IMG/VR virus record: IMGVR_UViG_3300048015_000367
Location: 1 to 39,569 of that record
Direction: 5' to 3' (one strand)
Source: a virus
Length of the DNA stretch: 39,569 bases
Every line of letters starts with the position of its first letter. The stretch's first letter is position 1. Under the pieces are notes generated by a model. The model did not search any database. It saw only the letters and a program-made list of their open reading frames with translations, and was not told the DNA's origin. Below are positions 32,087-39,569 of this stretch, piece after piece. Made by a program: the position numbers and the translations under genes.

Positions 32087-32557
32087 ATGTTCGAGCTTGC
32101 CCTGGGCGACACCGCGTCTGCCGCGCTCGCCGGCTTGCCCGAGCGCCTGCGCGATGCTTTGGCGGATAAGGCGACCGCGCTCGCCGCCGAGCTCGAAGCC
32201 AAAGTGCAGCAAAAACTCGCCGGCGTCCTCAACCCGCGCACCGGCGCGCTCGCCCGCGCCATCGTCGCGACCATCGAAGAGACGGCAACCGGCGGCGCCG
32301 TGACCATCGCCACCAACGGCGACGTGAAATACGCCGCCATCCACGAATATGGCGGCGTGATCCCGCCGCACGAGATCGTGCCAGACAAGGCCAAGGCGCT
32401 GGCCTTCCTGCTCGGTGGCAAACAGGCCTTTGCCGCGCGGGTCAATCTGCCGGCGGTGACGATGCCGGAGCGGTCTTATCTGCGCTCGTCGCTCGCGGAA
32501 ATGGCGGATGAAATCCGCGATGGGCTGATCGAGGCGGTGATGGGCGCGGCGCAATAG
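32087..32557 (+). CDS. HK97 gp10-like head-tail / tail completion protein
   Basis: 156 residues from ATG, with GAAGGAG upstream. FELALGDTASAALAGLPERLRDALADKATALAAELEAKVQQKLAG, NPRTGALARAI, NGDVKYAAIHEYGGVIPPH and MPERSYLRSSLAEMADEIRDG are the HK97-gp10-like pattern (central YAAIHEYGG). It would complete the head-tail joint. It is separated from the gp6-like gene only by the leftward hipBA insertion and is followed by the third toxin cassette. Confidence 0.85.
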   Translation: MFELALGDTASAALAGLPERLRDALADKATALAAELEAKVQQKLAGVLNPRTGALARAIVATIEETATGGAVTIATNGDVKYAAIHEYGGVIPPHEIVPDKAKALAFLLGGKQAFAARVNLPAVTMPERSYLRSSLAEMADEIRDGLIEAVMGAAQ

Positions 32558-32631
32558 CGGCAGTCAGCTTCGCCGCGGCTTTCCTCATGCTTCCTGTTTC
32601 ACATCACCCCGATCCAACGGAGCCAGATCGC

Positions 32632-33691
32632 ATGTTTGCGATGCCTGGATTGCCCGCTTTTTCGCTTGCTCCAAAGCGGACGAGCGACGGGATTTCTTGC
32701 GACGAGCAAGGAGTCTTTGTCGGCGATGTTCCACTGCTGCGCCGCTGCACTGGCAGTTGCGGCCACGTGACGTGGTCGGTTCGCACGGCAGCCGAGCTCA
32801 ACGACGAACTGACGGCTCTCTACCGGCTTCCCGTCGACGTGGCGGCCAAAGCAGGCGCTTTGGCCCTGATCGCGGCCGCATTCAATCGCGGCGATCTCGC
32901 CATGGCGGCGATCGCTGCGGGCCAGATGCGATTGCCCGATCCGCCACGGATTTCAAAGGAAGCGGAATCTGCCGATGAGGTCGCTCACCGCGCGTCGGAC
33001 CTTCGTCGCATCGGCCTTCTGAAAGCCGCCCCGGATTGGGATGCCAAGCACCCGCGTACTGGGACCAAGCCAAACCCGGGTTGGTTCGCTTTAAAGCCGA
33101 AACCATCGGTGCCACGTCGGGTCGCGCCCGCGGACGTCGGTTCCGAGTATCAAGCCACGGAATGGCTGGCCCCTGCCGAAAGTCAACGCAGCAGCCCGTG
33201 CGTTCATTAAGGAAATAGCGCCTCGCCTTGCTCTCCGATATGGCCTTGGGCTCCTGCTGGGAGCGCCCGAGATTGAGTTGATCGTCAAGTTATTTCTTGC
33301 CGTTTTCACTCCGCTGGATCTCAATGGGGGAGAGGATCGTTTAACTGCGCAGTTGAGGGCGGCATTACAGCCGTTCCCAAAGTCTCTTGAAGAATTGCAG
33401 AAACAACCGATCGAAGATGCGCTGGGATACGAGCCGCATCATATCGTTGGGCAAAACGATGACAATCTTGCCAAGGGCGTCTTCTCTAAATTCGGCCGTG
33501 ATCGCATCGATGATCCGAGCAACATTGTGTGGATACCGAGATTTTTGCATGAGCAGATCAGTGCCTGCTATAGTAGCAATTCCGATGGTCCGGGGACGCC
33601 GCTCGTGCGAGACGTCATCAACAAGATGGATTTTGACCAGCAGCGCCAAGAGGGGCTTAGAATAATGCGCGAAGTTGGTATACTCAAATGA
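32632..33691 (+). pseudogene. HNH-like toxin gene behind gp10, frameshifted
   Basis: The ATG at 32632 has GGAG nine bases upstream (ATG 32587 is possible). Its N-part (FAMPGLPAFSLAPKRTSDG, CTGSCGHVTWSVRTAAELN, DWDAKHPRTGTKPNPGWF) differs from the capsid-linked pre-toxins. Near 33178 the frame shifts by one and continues PKVNAAARAFIKEIAPRLALRYG...IVKLFLAVFTPLDLNGGEDRLTAQL, ending in the tip YEPHHIVGQNDDNLAKGVFSKFG, DDPSNIVWIPRFLHEQISACY and GLRIMREVGILK. PHHIV...NIVWIPR is an HNH/LHH-like nuclease signature. The ATGA at 33688 couples it to the immunity gene. Confidence 0.7.
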
Positions 33692-34464
33692 GTGGTATCG
33701 ACTATTCACCACTGAGCACAGATGAACTTTTGCAAAAGTTCGTTGAGACGGCCAAAATCAATGGTAACATATACGGTCTTTTTGCTCTGCCATACGAGAG
33801 ATGGGGGCAAGCGGTCAAGGACTTACACGCAAAAGGCAGCGAAGCGGGCTTGCAGGAGATGCAGTCGCTCGGCGCCGAGTTGCGGCGTCGAAGGCCGATC
33901 GGCCAGCTGCGAAGGCTGTTCGAAAGCCATGACCCGGATGTGCGTGGCTGGGCCGGCACACAATTTCTTTCGGTTGATCCGGAATGGGCGACAGCAACGA
34001 TGACAGGACTGGTCCATAATGTGAGTACCCGAGAGGTGCTTGCGTGGCGCGATCGCATTCTTAAAGATCCGCCCGAGCGTCCGACTGTGAGCGAGATGAC
34101 GGTTCCGCAGTTGTTGGAGCGCTTTGTCGACGCTTGCGAACGTTGCTACGGTTCCACGCGCTTTATTACTGAGGAAGAAGGCGGCTGGCCCACCATGAAG
34201 GCATACAACAAGATAAGCGGTGAGCCCTACGCCGTTGCGAAGGAGCTCAATGCGCGGGGCAACCTCGAAGCCCTGGTGCCGATGTTGGATCATCCGCATG
34301 TTGCGGTTCGACAGAAGGCGGCCCGATACTGCTTGCGGATCGCCACCGACAAGGCGATCGCTGCTTTGCGTGAAATCGACGTGAAGGATCGATCGCAGGA
34401 AAGCCTCGAGGCGTCCTGGACGCTTAGCGAGTGGGCGAAGGGGGAATACGCGCCCTTCGAATAA
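33688..34464 (+). CDS. Double-domain DUF2019-type immunity protein
   Basis: 258 residues overlapping the toxin stop by ATGA. Two related halves are visible: LSTDELLQKFVETAKI...GAELRRRRPIGQLRRLFESHDPDVRGWAGTQFL (about 7-120) and MTVPQLLERFVDACERCYG...KELNARGNLEALVPMLDHPHVAVRQKAARYCL (about 137-235). Both resemble the DUF2019 units of the capsid-linked array, so this is a tandem duplication/fusion. HEAT-like helical repeats are likely. It should neutralise the PHHIV-type tip encoded just upstream. Confidence 0.72.
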   Translation: MSGIDYSPLSTDELLQKFVETAKINGNIYGLFALPYERWGQAVKDLHAKGSEAGLQEMQSLGAELRRRRPIGQLRRLFESHDPDVRGWAGTQFLSVDPEWATATMTGLVHNVSTREVLAWRDRILKDPPERPTVSEMTVPQLLERFVDACERCYGSTRFITEEEGGWPTMKAYNKISGEPYAVAKELNARGNLEALVPMLDHPHVAVRQKAARYCLRIATDKAIAALREIDVKDRSQESLEASWTLSEWAKGEYAPFE

Positions 34465-34557
34465 ATCGGATCGCCGTTGCTTGGACTCGCTGAGCGCGCC
34501 GAGATGCGCTGACGGAGGGGCAGGCCGGGAAAGGGACGACAGGCCGATGGACCGGCG

Positions 34558-35058
34558 GTGATTTCCGCAGTAGCGTTTGTGAGCGCAACGCCTCCGGTTT
34601 CAGAATACGCGCCAGTGATCATATTTTTTCGGAACTACCAGGACGAACGCGATCCGAACCATGGTCGCGCGATTTCATCGGAGGATGACCTATCGGGTGT
34701 TCTCGATGAAGCTCGCAAGCGACCCCCTTTCATAGCGGAGTTTTCGAGTGCCGGCGATTTCGAACTCACAGTCGGTATCGGTGGCGACTTCGGTGGCGTG
34801 CAATTCAGCCGCATGGACGGCAGGCCGCCTTATCTCATGGCGGTGTCTCCGCGACCGCCGATGAGACGGGGCGTCGTCGAATTTATGTGCGGCGGCACGC
34901 CGACGCCAATTGGTTCCAGCAATATCCTGCGGTTCGACGAACTGAAGGAAATTCTCGTTCATTTCATGCGGACTGGCGAGCGCAGCAGCGCAGTTGCATG
35001 GCGGCCAGTGCGGGCGGGCGATACAAAAGACGACGCCGAACGCCCGGCCGAATGCTAA
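34558..35058 (+). CDS. Imm1-family immunity protein (orphan)
   Basis: 166 residues if begun at GTG 34558; the true start may be a few codons further in (no strong ribosome site). ELTVGIGGDFGGVQFSRMDGRPPYLMAVSP, GVVEFMCGGTPTPIGSSNILRFDELKEILVHFMRTGERSSAVAW match the Imm1 immunity family. No toxin gene lies directly before it, since the preceding gene is the double-DUF2019 protein. It is probably the remnant of a lost toxin pair or an added orphan immunity. The 93 bases before it hold no gene. Confidence 0.75.
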   Translation: MISAVAFVSATPPVSEYAPVIIFFRNYQDERDPNHGRAISSEDDLSGVLDEARKRPPFIAEFSSAGDFELTVGIGGDFGGVQFSRMDGRPPYLMAVSPRPPMRRGVVEFMCGGTPTPIGSSNILRFDELKEILVHFMRTGERSSAVAWRPVRAGDTKDDAERPAEC

Positions 35059-35157
35059 AAAGCATCCTGCGAAGCGTTCCAGGTGCGATTTTCACACCGC
35101 CGGCAAGCGGACGTTCGCCGCGCCTGTCAAAAATACAACTCACGAGCCCGGATCGCC

Positions 35158-35604
35158 ATGACCGCCATCACCCGCGAACAAATCTCCGTCGCCTTCTTTG
35201 ACCTTATTGCCGGCGCCGCAAGCTTCACTGCGACCAGCCGGCGGTTCGTGCATTGGGATCAGGTCAACGAGACGCAGATGCCGTTTTTGACCATGCTCAA
35301 GACCGGTGAGGTGCGGGGGCGGCAGAACGAGGGGCTGCCGACGCTGACCATCAATGCGCATGTCTTTATATATATGTCCGCCGGGATGGACCCCGAGGAC
35401 GTGCCGGATACCGCCATGAACGCGCTCCTCGACGCCGTCGATGCGGCGGTGGCGCCGGCGGGCGCCGATGCGCTCAACGGCAACCGGCAGACGCTCGGCG
35501 GGCTGGTGTCGCATTGCTACCCGCTCGGGCCGGTGTTCGTCGATACCGGCGACGTCGACGGCAAGGCCGTCGCGGCCATTCCGTTTCAGATCTTGGTTCC
35601 CTAA
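35158..35604 (+). CDS. DUF3168-like tail completion protein
   Basis: 148 residues from the ATG at 35158. TAITREQISVAFFDLIAGA, TSRRFVHWDQVNETQMPFLTML, PTLTINAHVFIYM, DTAMNALLDAVDAAVAP and AAIPFQILVP follow the tail terminator/completion family (DUF3168-like) that caps the tail tube below the head. It is in the expected place between the gp10-like gene and the tail tube gene, from which it is separated only by a repeat element. Confidence 0.8.
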   Translation: MTAITREQISVAFFDLIAGAASFTATSRRFVHWDQVNETQMPFLTMLKTGEVRGRQNEGLPTLTINAHVFIYMSAGMDPEDVPDTAMNALLDAVDAAVAPAGADALNGNRQTLGGLVSHCYPLGPVFVDTGDVDGKAVAAIPFQILVP

Positions 35605-35700
35605 CCGAAGGGCGAATGGCGAATGGGGTTTTTGGCCCTTCGCCGCTCCCACTCGCCATTCGCTATTCGCTATTCGCCATTCGCTTCTTCCACACAATCC
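35605..35700. repeat. Intergenic repeat with GCGAATGG / CCATTCGC inverted arms
   Basis: GGCGAATGGCGAATGGGG on the left is inverted by several right-hand repeats of ATTCGCTATTCGC/CCATTCGC. The unit (shadow translation SEWRIANSEWR) is common between genes in Rhizobiales. It lies between tail completion and tail tube genes and could form an mRNA hairpin. Confidence 0.75.
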
Positions 35701-35714
35701 AGGAGACCCGATCC

Positions 35715-36464
35715 ATGACCCAATTCGCGTTCGGCAGCGGTACGCTGATCGGCAAGCGTACCGATATCACCGGCACGCCGCCGTGCCTGCTCGGCACGTT
35801 GCAGGACGTGTCGATCGATTTCGATCGCAAGATCGAAACCCTGCTCGGCCAATACAACACCGCGGTCGCGGCGGGCGGCGGCGAGTTCAAGATCACCGGC
35901 AAAGCCAAGTTCGCGCGGCTGCAGGCGACGCAGATCAACAATCTGTTCCTCGGCCAGACGCTCACGGCCAACAGCATGCTGGAGATGACGACCGGCGAGG
36001 CCGACACCGTCGCGTCCGCCGCGGTCACTGTGGCCAACGGCTCGACGTTCGTCGAGGATTTCGGCGTGTTTTATTCTTCGAGCGGCGTTCAGCTGACGCC
36101 GGTCACGGCTTCGCCGACGCAAGGGCAATATGTCGCGCCGAGCGGCAGTCCCGGCGCCTACACTTTCAACTCGGCCGACAACGGCGCGGGCGTCCTCGTC
36201 TATTACAGCTACACGATCTCCTCCGGCAACAAGATCGGCCTCGCCAATCAGCTCGCCGGTCCGCTGCCGATGTTCGAAATCTCGCTGAAAGAGACGTTTA
36301 GCTATTTCGGTACCAGCAAGGATTTGCTGGTGAAACTCAACGCCTGTGTCTCGCCGAAGCTATCGCTGCCGTTCTCCAATCAGAAATTCACCGTTGCCGA
36401 ATTCGATTTCCAGGCGATCGCAGACGCCTCGAACAATATCGGCACCATCAGCCTGAGCGAATAG
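35715..36464 (+). CDS. Major tail tube protein with inserted Ig-like module
   Basis: 249 residues from the ATG at 35715 (AGGAGACCCG upstream). TQFAFGSGTLIGKRTDITGTPPCLLGTLQDVSIDFDRKIETLLGQ and the end QKFTVAEFDFQAIADASNNIGTISLSE are typical of tail tube proteins of this phage type. Residues about 110-170 (FGVFYSSSGVQLTPVTASPT, GQYVAPSG, AYTFNSADNGAGVLVYYSY) are a module that also occurs in the connector at 29620-30468. The tube stacks into the tail shaft; the module likely decorates its surface. Confidence 0.82.
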   Translation: MTQFAFGSGTLIGKRTDITGTPPCLLGTLQDVSIDFDRKIETLLGQYNTAVAAGGGEFKITGKAKFARLQATQINNLFLGQTLTANSMLEMTTGEADTVASAAVTVANGSTFVEDFGVFYSSSGVQLTPVTASPTQGQYVAPSGSPGAYTFNSADNGAGVLVYYSYTISSGNKIGLANQLAGPLPMFEISLKETFSYFGTSKDLLVKLNACVSPKLSLPFSNQKFTVAEFDFQAIADASNNIGTISLSE

Positions 36465-36495
36465 TCGCCGGCGAGGCCACCAAAGGAGGAATGGC

Positions 36496-36924
36496 GTGAG
36501 CTTCGAACTCGACGACAAAATCGACCTTTCGGGTGCGCGCGACGTCCGTCTGGGCGGCCGGGACTGGAAGGTGGCGCCGCTGTCGCTGCGCCAAATCCTG
36601 GCGATCGCCGATTACGTGCCGAAACTGTCGGCCATCAACGTCGAAACTCTGTCCGGCGAACGGCTCGCGCCGCTGGCGGAGGTTCTGTGGCACGGCTTGC
36701 GCCGCGCCTACCCCAAGCTAACCCGGGACAAGTTTTACGATCTGCCGATCACGATCGGCGAACTCGTCGCGGCCTTGCCGGTGGTGATCGAGCAGGCCGG
36801 CGGCCGGCGCGTCGATGGCGGGGAGGGCGCCGCGGTGCCGGATGGAGCCGCAGCCGGGGGGGAAATCCCGGCGGCGAGCGCTTCGATCGCGTCGACTGGC
36901 GCGCGCTCGTCGCCGACCTCGTGA
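36496..36924 (+). CDS. Tail assembly chaperone, short form
   Basis: 142 residues from GTG 36496, with a perfect AGGAGG eight bases upstream. SFELDDKIDLSGARDVRLGGRDWKVAPLSLRQILAIADYVPKLS and TRDKFYDLPITIGELVAALPVVIEQAGG are the body. After the G run at 36856 the zero frame becomes low-complexity (EIPAASASIASTGARSSPTS) and stops. It lies between tail tube and tape measure genes, where lambda G/T-like chaperones that coat the tape measure are found. Confidence 0.78.
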   Translation: MSFELDDKIDLSGARDVRLGGRDWKVAPLSLRQILAIADYVPKLSAINVETLSGERLAPLAEVLWHGLRRAYPKLTRDKFYDLPITIGELVAALPVVIEQAGGRRVDGGEGAAVPDGAAAGGEIPAASASIASTGARSSPTS

Positions 36925-37121
36925 TCGAGCTGCATTGGACGCGCGACCAAGTGCTCGATCAGGTCGATATTCCGTTTCTGGAAGACCTGCACCGCGCGTG
37001 GACCGATTACCCGCCCGTACGCCGCATGGTCGCCGCCTATCTCGGCCACAAGCCGCGGCCGCGGCCGTCGTTCAATTATCACGAGCTGCTCGCGATGTTC
37101 CCGGGCGGTGCAATCAGGTGA
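36496..37121 (+). CDS. Tail assembly chaperone, frameshifted long form
   Basis: A -1 slip at the seven-G run (36856-36862) joins the short form to an overlapping frame open to 37121: GNPGGERFDRVDWRALVADLVIELHWTRDQVLDQVDIPFLEDLHRAWTDYPPVRRMVAAYLGHKPRPRPSFNYHELLAMFPGG. This segment has no good start of its own and is clearly protein-like, so it is best read as the T-like extension of the chaperone, made in small amounts by programmed frameshifting as in lambda gpGT. The product would be about 208 residues. Confidence 0.7.
36856..36862 (+). promoter_or_regulatory. Probable -1 ribosomal frameshift site (G7)
   Basis: Seven G residues read as GGG GGG G.. in the zero frame. A one-base slip back keeps GGG pairing in the A site. 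The two chaperone frames overlap here and no other start explains the second frame. Confidence 0.6.
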
Positions 37122-37140
37122 GTTTCGCGAGGATTCGCTT

Positions 37141-38346
37141 ATGACCGACGACAATGCCGTCGAAATTCGCTTTTCCGCAGCGACCGACGATGCGCTCGCG
37201 GGACTCGAGGAGGTCCGCAGTGCACTCCGCGGAATGGCGGCGCCGGTCGGGGATATCAATGCCAAACTGGCGGCACTGAACGCGGCTTTTGGCGGCCTTC
37301 TGCCGCCAGCGACGCTCGATCAGATAGCCCAGAGCTTCGCCAACATCGGCAGTCAAGCCAAGCTCAGCGCTTTAAGCATGAGGGAGATCAACAACGAGAT
37401 CCAGGTTTTGCATCAGGGTCTGGCCGAGCAGAAGGTCCTGCTCGCCGCCGAGGCCAATCAATACCAGATCACGCAAAACCAAAAATATGCGATGCTCGAG
37501 GCGGCGACGCAGAAGGAATACGAGGCGGAGCTGAAGCTGCTCCAGCAGGAGGCCGATCTCGGCAATCTCAAAGCACAGCAATACCAACAGGTTCTCAACA
37601 GGATCACTTTGCTCAAGCAAAAGCACGATCTCGACATGATCAGGCTCGACGAGCAGGCGATCGCGCAGCAGCAGCAGATGTGGAATACGGCGCTCGGCAC
37701 CATCGAGACCGCGTTCAATTCGCAGCTGCGCGGGCTTCTCGCCGGCACCACGAGCTGGTCGCAGGCGTTCAAGAACATCCTCGGCGACGTCATCATCAAG
37801 TTCATCGAGATGTGCGAGCAGATGGTGGTAAAATGGCTGGCGGCCGAACTGGCGCAGACCACGGCGTCGACGAGCGGCGCCGCGGCGCGGGCGGCGGCGC
37901 AGCAGACTGGGGCAGCCTCCGGCATCCTCGCCAACGCCACGAACGCCATGCAGGCGATCATGACCGACGCGGCGCAGACGTTCGCCGGCGTGTTCGCCTT
38001 TCTGGCGCCGACTATGGGGCCGGCGGCGGCGGGGCCGGCGGCGGCCGCGCAGGCATCCGTTTCGGCGGCGGCGATCTTCGATGTCGGCACCGATTATGTC
38101 GTGCGCGGCGGCCTCGCGCTGATTCACCCCGGCGAGACCATCATCCCCGCGGCGCGCGGCTCCGGGCCCTACACCGGCGCCAACATGTCGCCGCAGATTC
38201 ACGCGCCGGTGAGCATCAGTGTTTCGGCGCTTGATTCGCAGAGCGTCGCGCGTTTCTTCAATGACAATTCCAAACACATGCTGCGGGCGATCAACGACGC
38301 GGTCAAACGCGGCGCCCATATCGGGCTACGAGCGATCCATCCGTGA
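37141..38346 (+). CDS. Tail tape measure protein (short)
   Basis: 401 residues from the ATG at 37141. Long helical/coiled-coil stretch (about 80-190: NNEIQVLHQGLAEQKVLLAAEANQ, EYEAELKLLQQEADLGNLKAQQYQQVL), then WSQAFKNILGDVIIKFIEMCEQMVVKWLAAELAQT as in lambda-type tape measure C-domains, then an Ala/Gly-rich segment and IHPGETIIPA. It sets tail length and helps DNA entry. At about 400 residues it implies a short tail, as in GTA-like particles. It follows the chaperone directly, as expected. Confidence 0.8.
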   Translation: MTDDNAVEIRFSAATDDALAGLEEVRSALRGMAAPVGDINAKLAALNAAFGGLLPPATLDQIAQSFANIGSQAKLSALSMREINNEIQVLHQGLAEQKVLLAAEANQYQITQNQKYAMLEAATQKEYEAELKLLQQEADLGNLKAQQYQQVLNRITLLKQKHDLDMIRLDEQAIAQQQQMWNTALGTIETAFNSQLRGLLAGTTSWSQAFKNILGDVIIKFIEMCEQMVVKWLAAELAQTTASTSGAAARAAAQQTGAASGILANATNAMQAIMTDAAQTFAGVFAFLAPTMGPAAAGPAAAAQASVSAAAIFDVGTDYVVRGGLALIHPGETIIPAARGSGPYTGANMSPQIHAPVSISVSALDSQSVARFFNDNSKHMLRAINDAVKRGAHIGLRAIHP

Positions 38347-38399
38347 CCGAATATCGACGAGACTAAGTTTCACGTTCGCTCCGACTGCTGAACGCTGAC

Positions 38400-39569
38400 A
38401 TGACCTACATCAACGGCGTGAACCTGTTGCCATCGACGGGCGAGTTCACGTACGACACCATTGCCTATCTGGGCCAGCGCGTCACCGAGACGAGCCTGAC
38501 GTCGATCAATCGGTACGCCAATGGCGGGCCGCTGGCCGGGACCGGCTCGATCACGGACTATACGATTGCGCTCGACAATCTGCAGACGGAGTTTCCCGGC
38601 TGCACGACCGTCGCGCTGGTGGTCTCCTGGTTCGGCAATTCGACCGATATTTCGGCGTGCGAGATCTATCCGTCGACAACCTATATCGGTGGGGCGTTTC
38701 GGCAGGCGTCAGGCGCCGCGGACCAGTGGCGCTGTTCGAGCCTGACGCAAAATTCGCCAGGTCTCATCGCCATTCCGCAGGTCAATGGCGCGTTCATCTA
38801 TGGCGGCACGCCGTCGGACCAGTCGATCGTGCGCTGCATTCGCGATCTGAAGTCGCGCGGGCTGCGGGTCGTGTTCTACCCCTTCATCCTGATGGCGGCG
38901 AGCGGCGAACCGTGGCGCGGCCGCATCGCCTACAACGGCACCGACATTTCGAGCGCCGCAACGACCGCGGTCGATAGTTTTCTCGGCGGCGCGGCGGCCT
39001 CGCAGTTCACGCGCGACACCACGAACCTCACCGTCGCTTATGCGGGATTGCCAACCGATTACACCTACCGGCGGATGATCCTGCATTATGCGAATTTGTG
39101 CGTCGTGGCCGGCGGGATCGATCTCTTTCTGCTCGGCTCTGAATTGCGCGGCCTGGAGACGATCCGCGGGCCCGCCTGGACCAAAGCGGGCACCACCGGG
39201 GCCGGCGGCAGGGTGACCTGGGACTATCCCTTCGTGGCCGGATTGATGCAGCTCGCGGACGACGTGCGCAGCGTGTTCGACGGCGCCGGACTGACCAAGG
39301 ATCTCGCTGGATTGCACAATCTGATCAGCTATTCCGCCGATTGGTCGGTGTGGATGGGCTATCAGCATCCGGGGGCGAACGGCCAATGGCCGCATCTCGA
39401 TCAGCTTTATGGCCATGGCAATATCGATCTGGTCGCATTCGACGATTATCTGCCGCTGTCGGACTGGACGACGGGCAGCGGGGGTCTCGATGCGCAGCAT
39501 TGGCTCGATGCGGCGCCGTCCGGGTCATGGCCGCCGCGATCCGCGACCTTCAACGGCCTCGGTCTGAGC
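38400..39569 (+). CDS. GTA TIM-barrel-type baseplate protein (partial, runs off window)
   Basis: Open from the ATG at 38400 to the window edge (390 codons, no stop). YINGVNLLPSTGEFTYDT opens it. DYTIALDNLQTEFPGCTTVALVVSWFG, SDQSIVRCIRDLKSRGLRVVFYPFILMAASGEPWRGRI, RRMILHYANLCVVAGGIDLFLLGSELRGLETIRG and FDDYLPLSDWTTG fit the TIM-barrel (glycoside-hydrolase-like) part of the large gp15-like baseplate/host-specificity protein of gene transfer agents and related siphophages. It would form the tail tip hub and may cut or bind surface glycans. Confidence 0.85.
   Translation, partial: MTYINGVNLLPSTGEFTYDTIAYLGQRVTETSLTSINRYANGGPLAGTGSITDYTIALDNLQTEFPGCTTVALVVSWFGNSTDISACEIYPSTTYIGGAFRQASGAADQWRCSSLTQNSPGLIAIPQVNGAFIYGGTPSDQSIVRCIRDLKSRGLRVVFYPFILMAASGEPWRGRIAYNGTDISSAATTAVDSFLGGAAASQFTRDTTNLTVAYAGLPTDYTYRRMILHYANLCVVAGGIDLFLLGSELRGLETIRGPAWTKAGTTGAGGRVTWDYPFVAGLMQLADDVRSVFDGAGLTKDLAGLHNLISYSADWSVWMGYQHPGANGQWPHLDQLYGHGNIDLVAFDDYLPLSDWTTGSGGLDAQHWLDAAPSGSWPPRSATFNGLGLS

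Noticed and set aside
38400-39569. Domesticated gene transfer agent rather than prophage
   Set aside because: The baseplate and terminase are GTA-like, but the adjacent S24 repressor with operators and the toxin cargo favour a temperate phage. I cannot exclude a hybrid from this window alone.

Overview
The window is the left and central part of an integrated phage (or phage-derived particle cluster) in a high-GC alphaproteobacterium. A Rhizobiales host of the Bradyrhizobium / Rhodopseudomonas kind fits best. The grounds are a GcrA-family regulator, a GTA-like TIM-barrel baseplate protein at the right end, and palindromic intergenic repeats typical of that group. No integrase, attachment site, small terminase or lysis gene is visible.

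Layout: a leftward S24-type repressor faces rightward early genes (GcrA-like protein, a DUF6362-like protein, an unknown protein, a cold-shock protein) across a palindromic promoter/operator. A morphogenesis operon follows on the + strand: large terminase (4265-5794), portal (6167-8446), head-protease/scaffold-like protein (20332-21429), major capsid (21519-23093), head-tail connector (29620-30468), gp10-like protein (32087-32557), DUF3168-like tail completion protein, tail tube, tail assembly chaperone with a probable -1 frameshift, short tape measure, and a baseplate protein cut by the window end.

The exceptional feature is that this operon is interrupted at three points by toxin-immunity cassettes. 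(1) The only full-length portal gene carries a C-terminal toxin-like domain of about 285 residues and overlaps a small immunity-like gene. Behind it lie six 5'-truncated portal copies (8893-19671). Five carry a different or diverged toxin tip (HNH/GHH-like, RNase A-like, PD-(D/E)XK-like) with its own candidate immunity gene. This has the form of the orphan modules of Rhs/CdiA polymorphic toxins, with a phage portal as the carrier. (2) Behind the capsid gene, copies of the capsid 3' end precede pre-toxin/HNH genes and DUF2019-type immunity genes. (3) Behind the gp10-like gene sits another HNH-like toxin with a double-DUF2019 immunity gene and an orphan Imm1-like gene. Many orphan toxins are broken by stops or frameshifts, while most immunity genes are intact. 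The cassettes share linker motifs (GWPAGTPGGxGGQF and EPRVPAGNPDGGQWT).

Other cargo includes a HipBA module with a broken hipA and three evenly spaced operators, a DUF4262 gene, and a truncated Fic gene. Family names come from motif recognition by eye; no database search was run.
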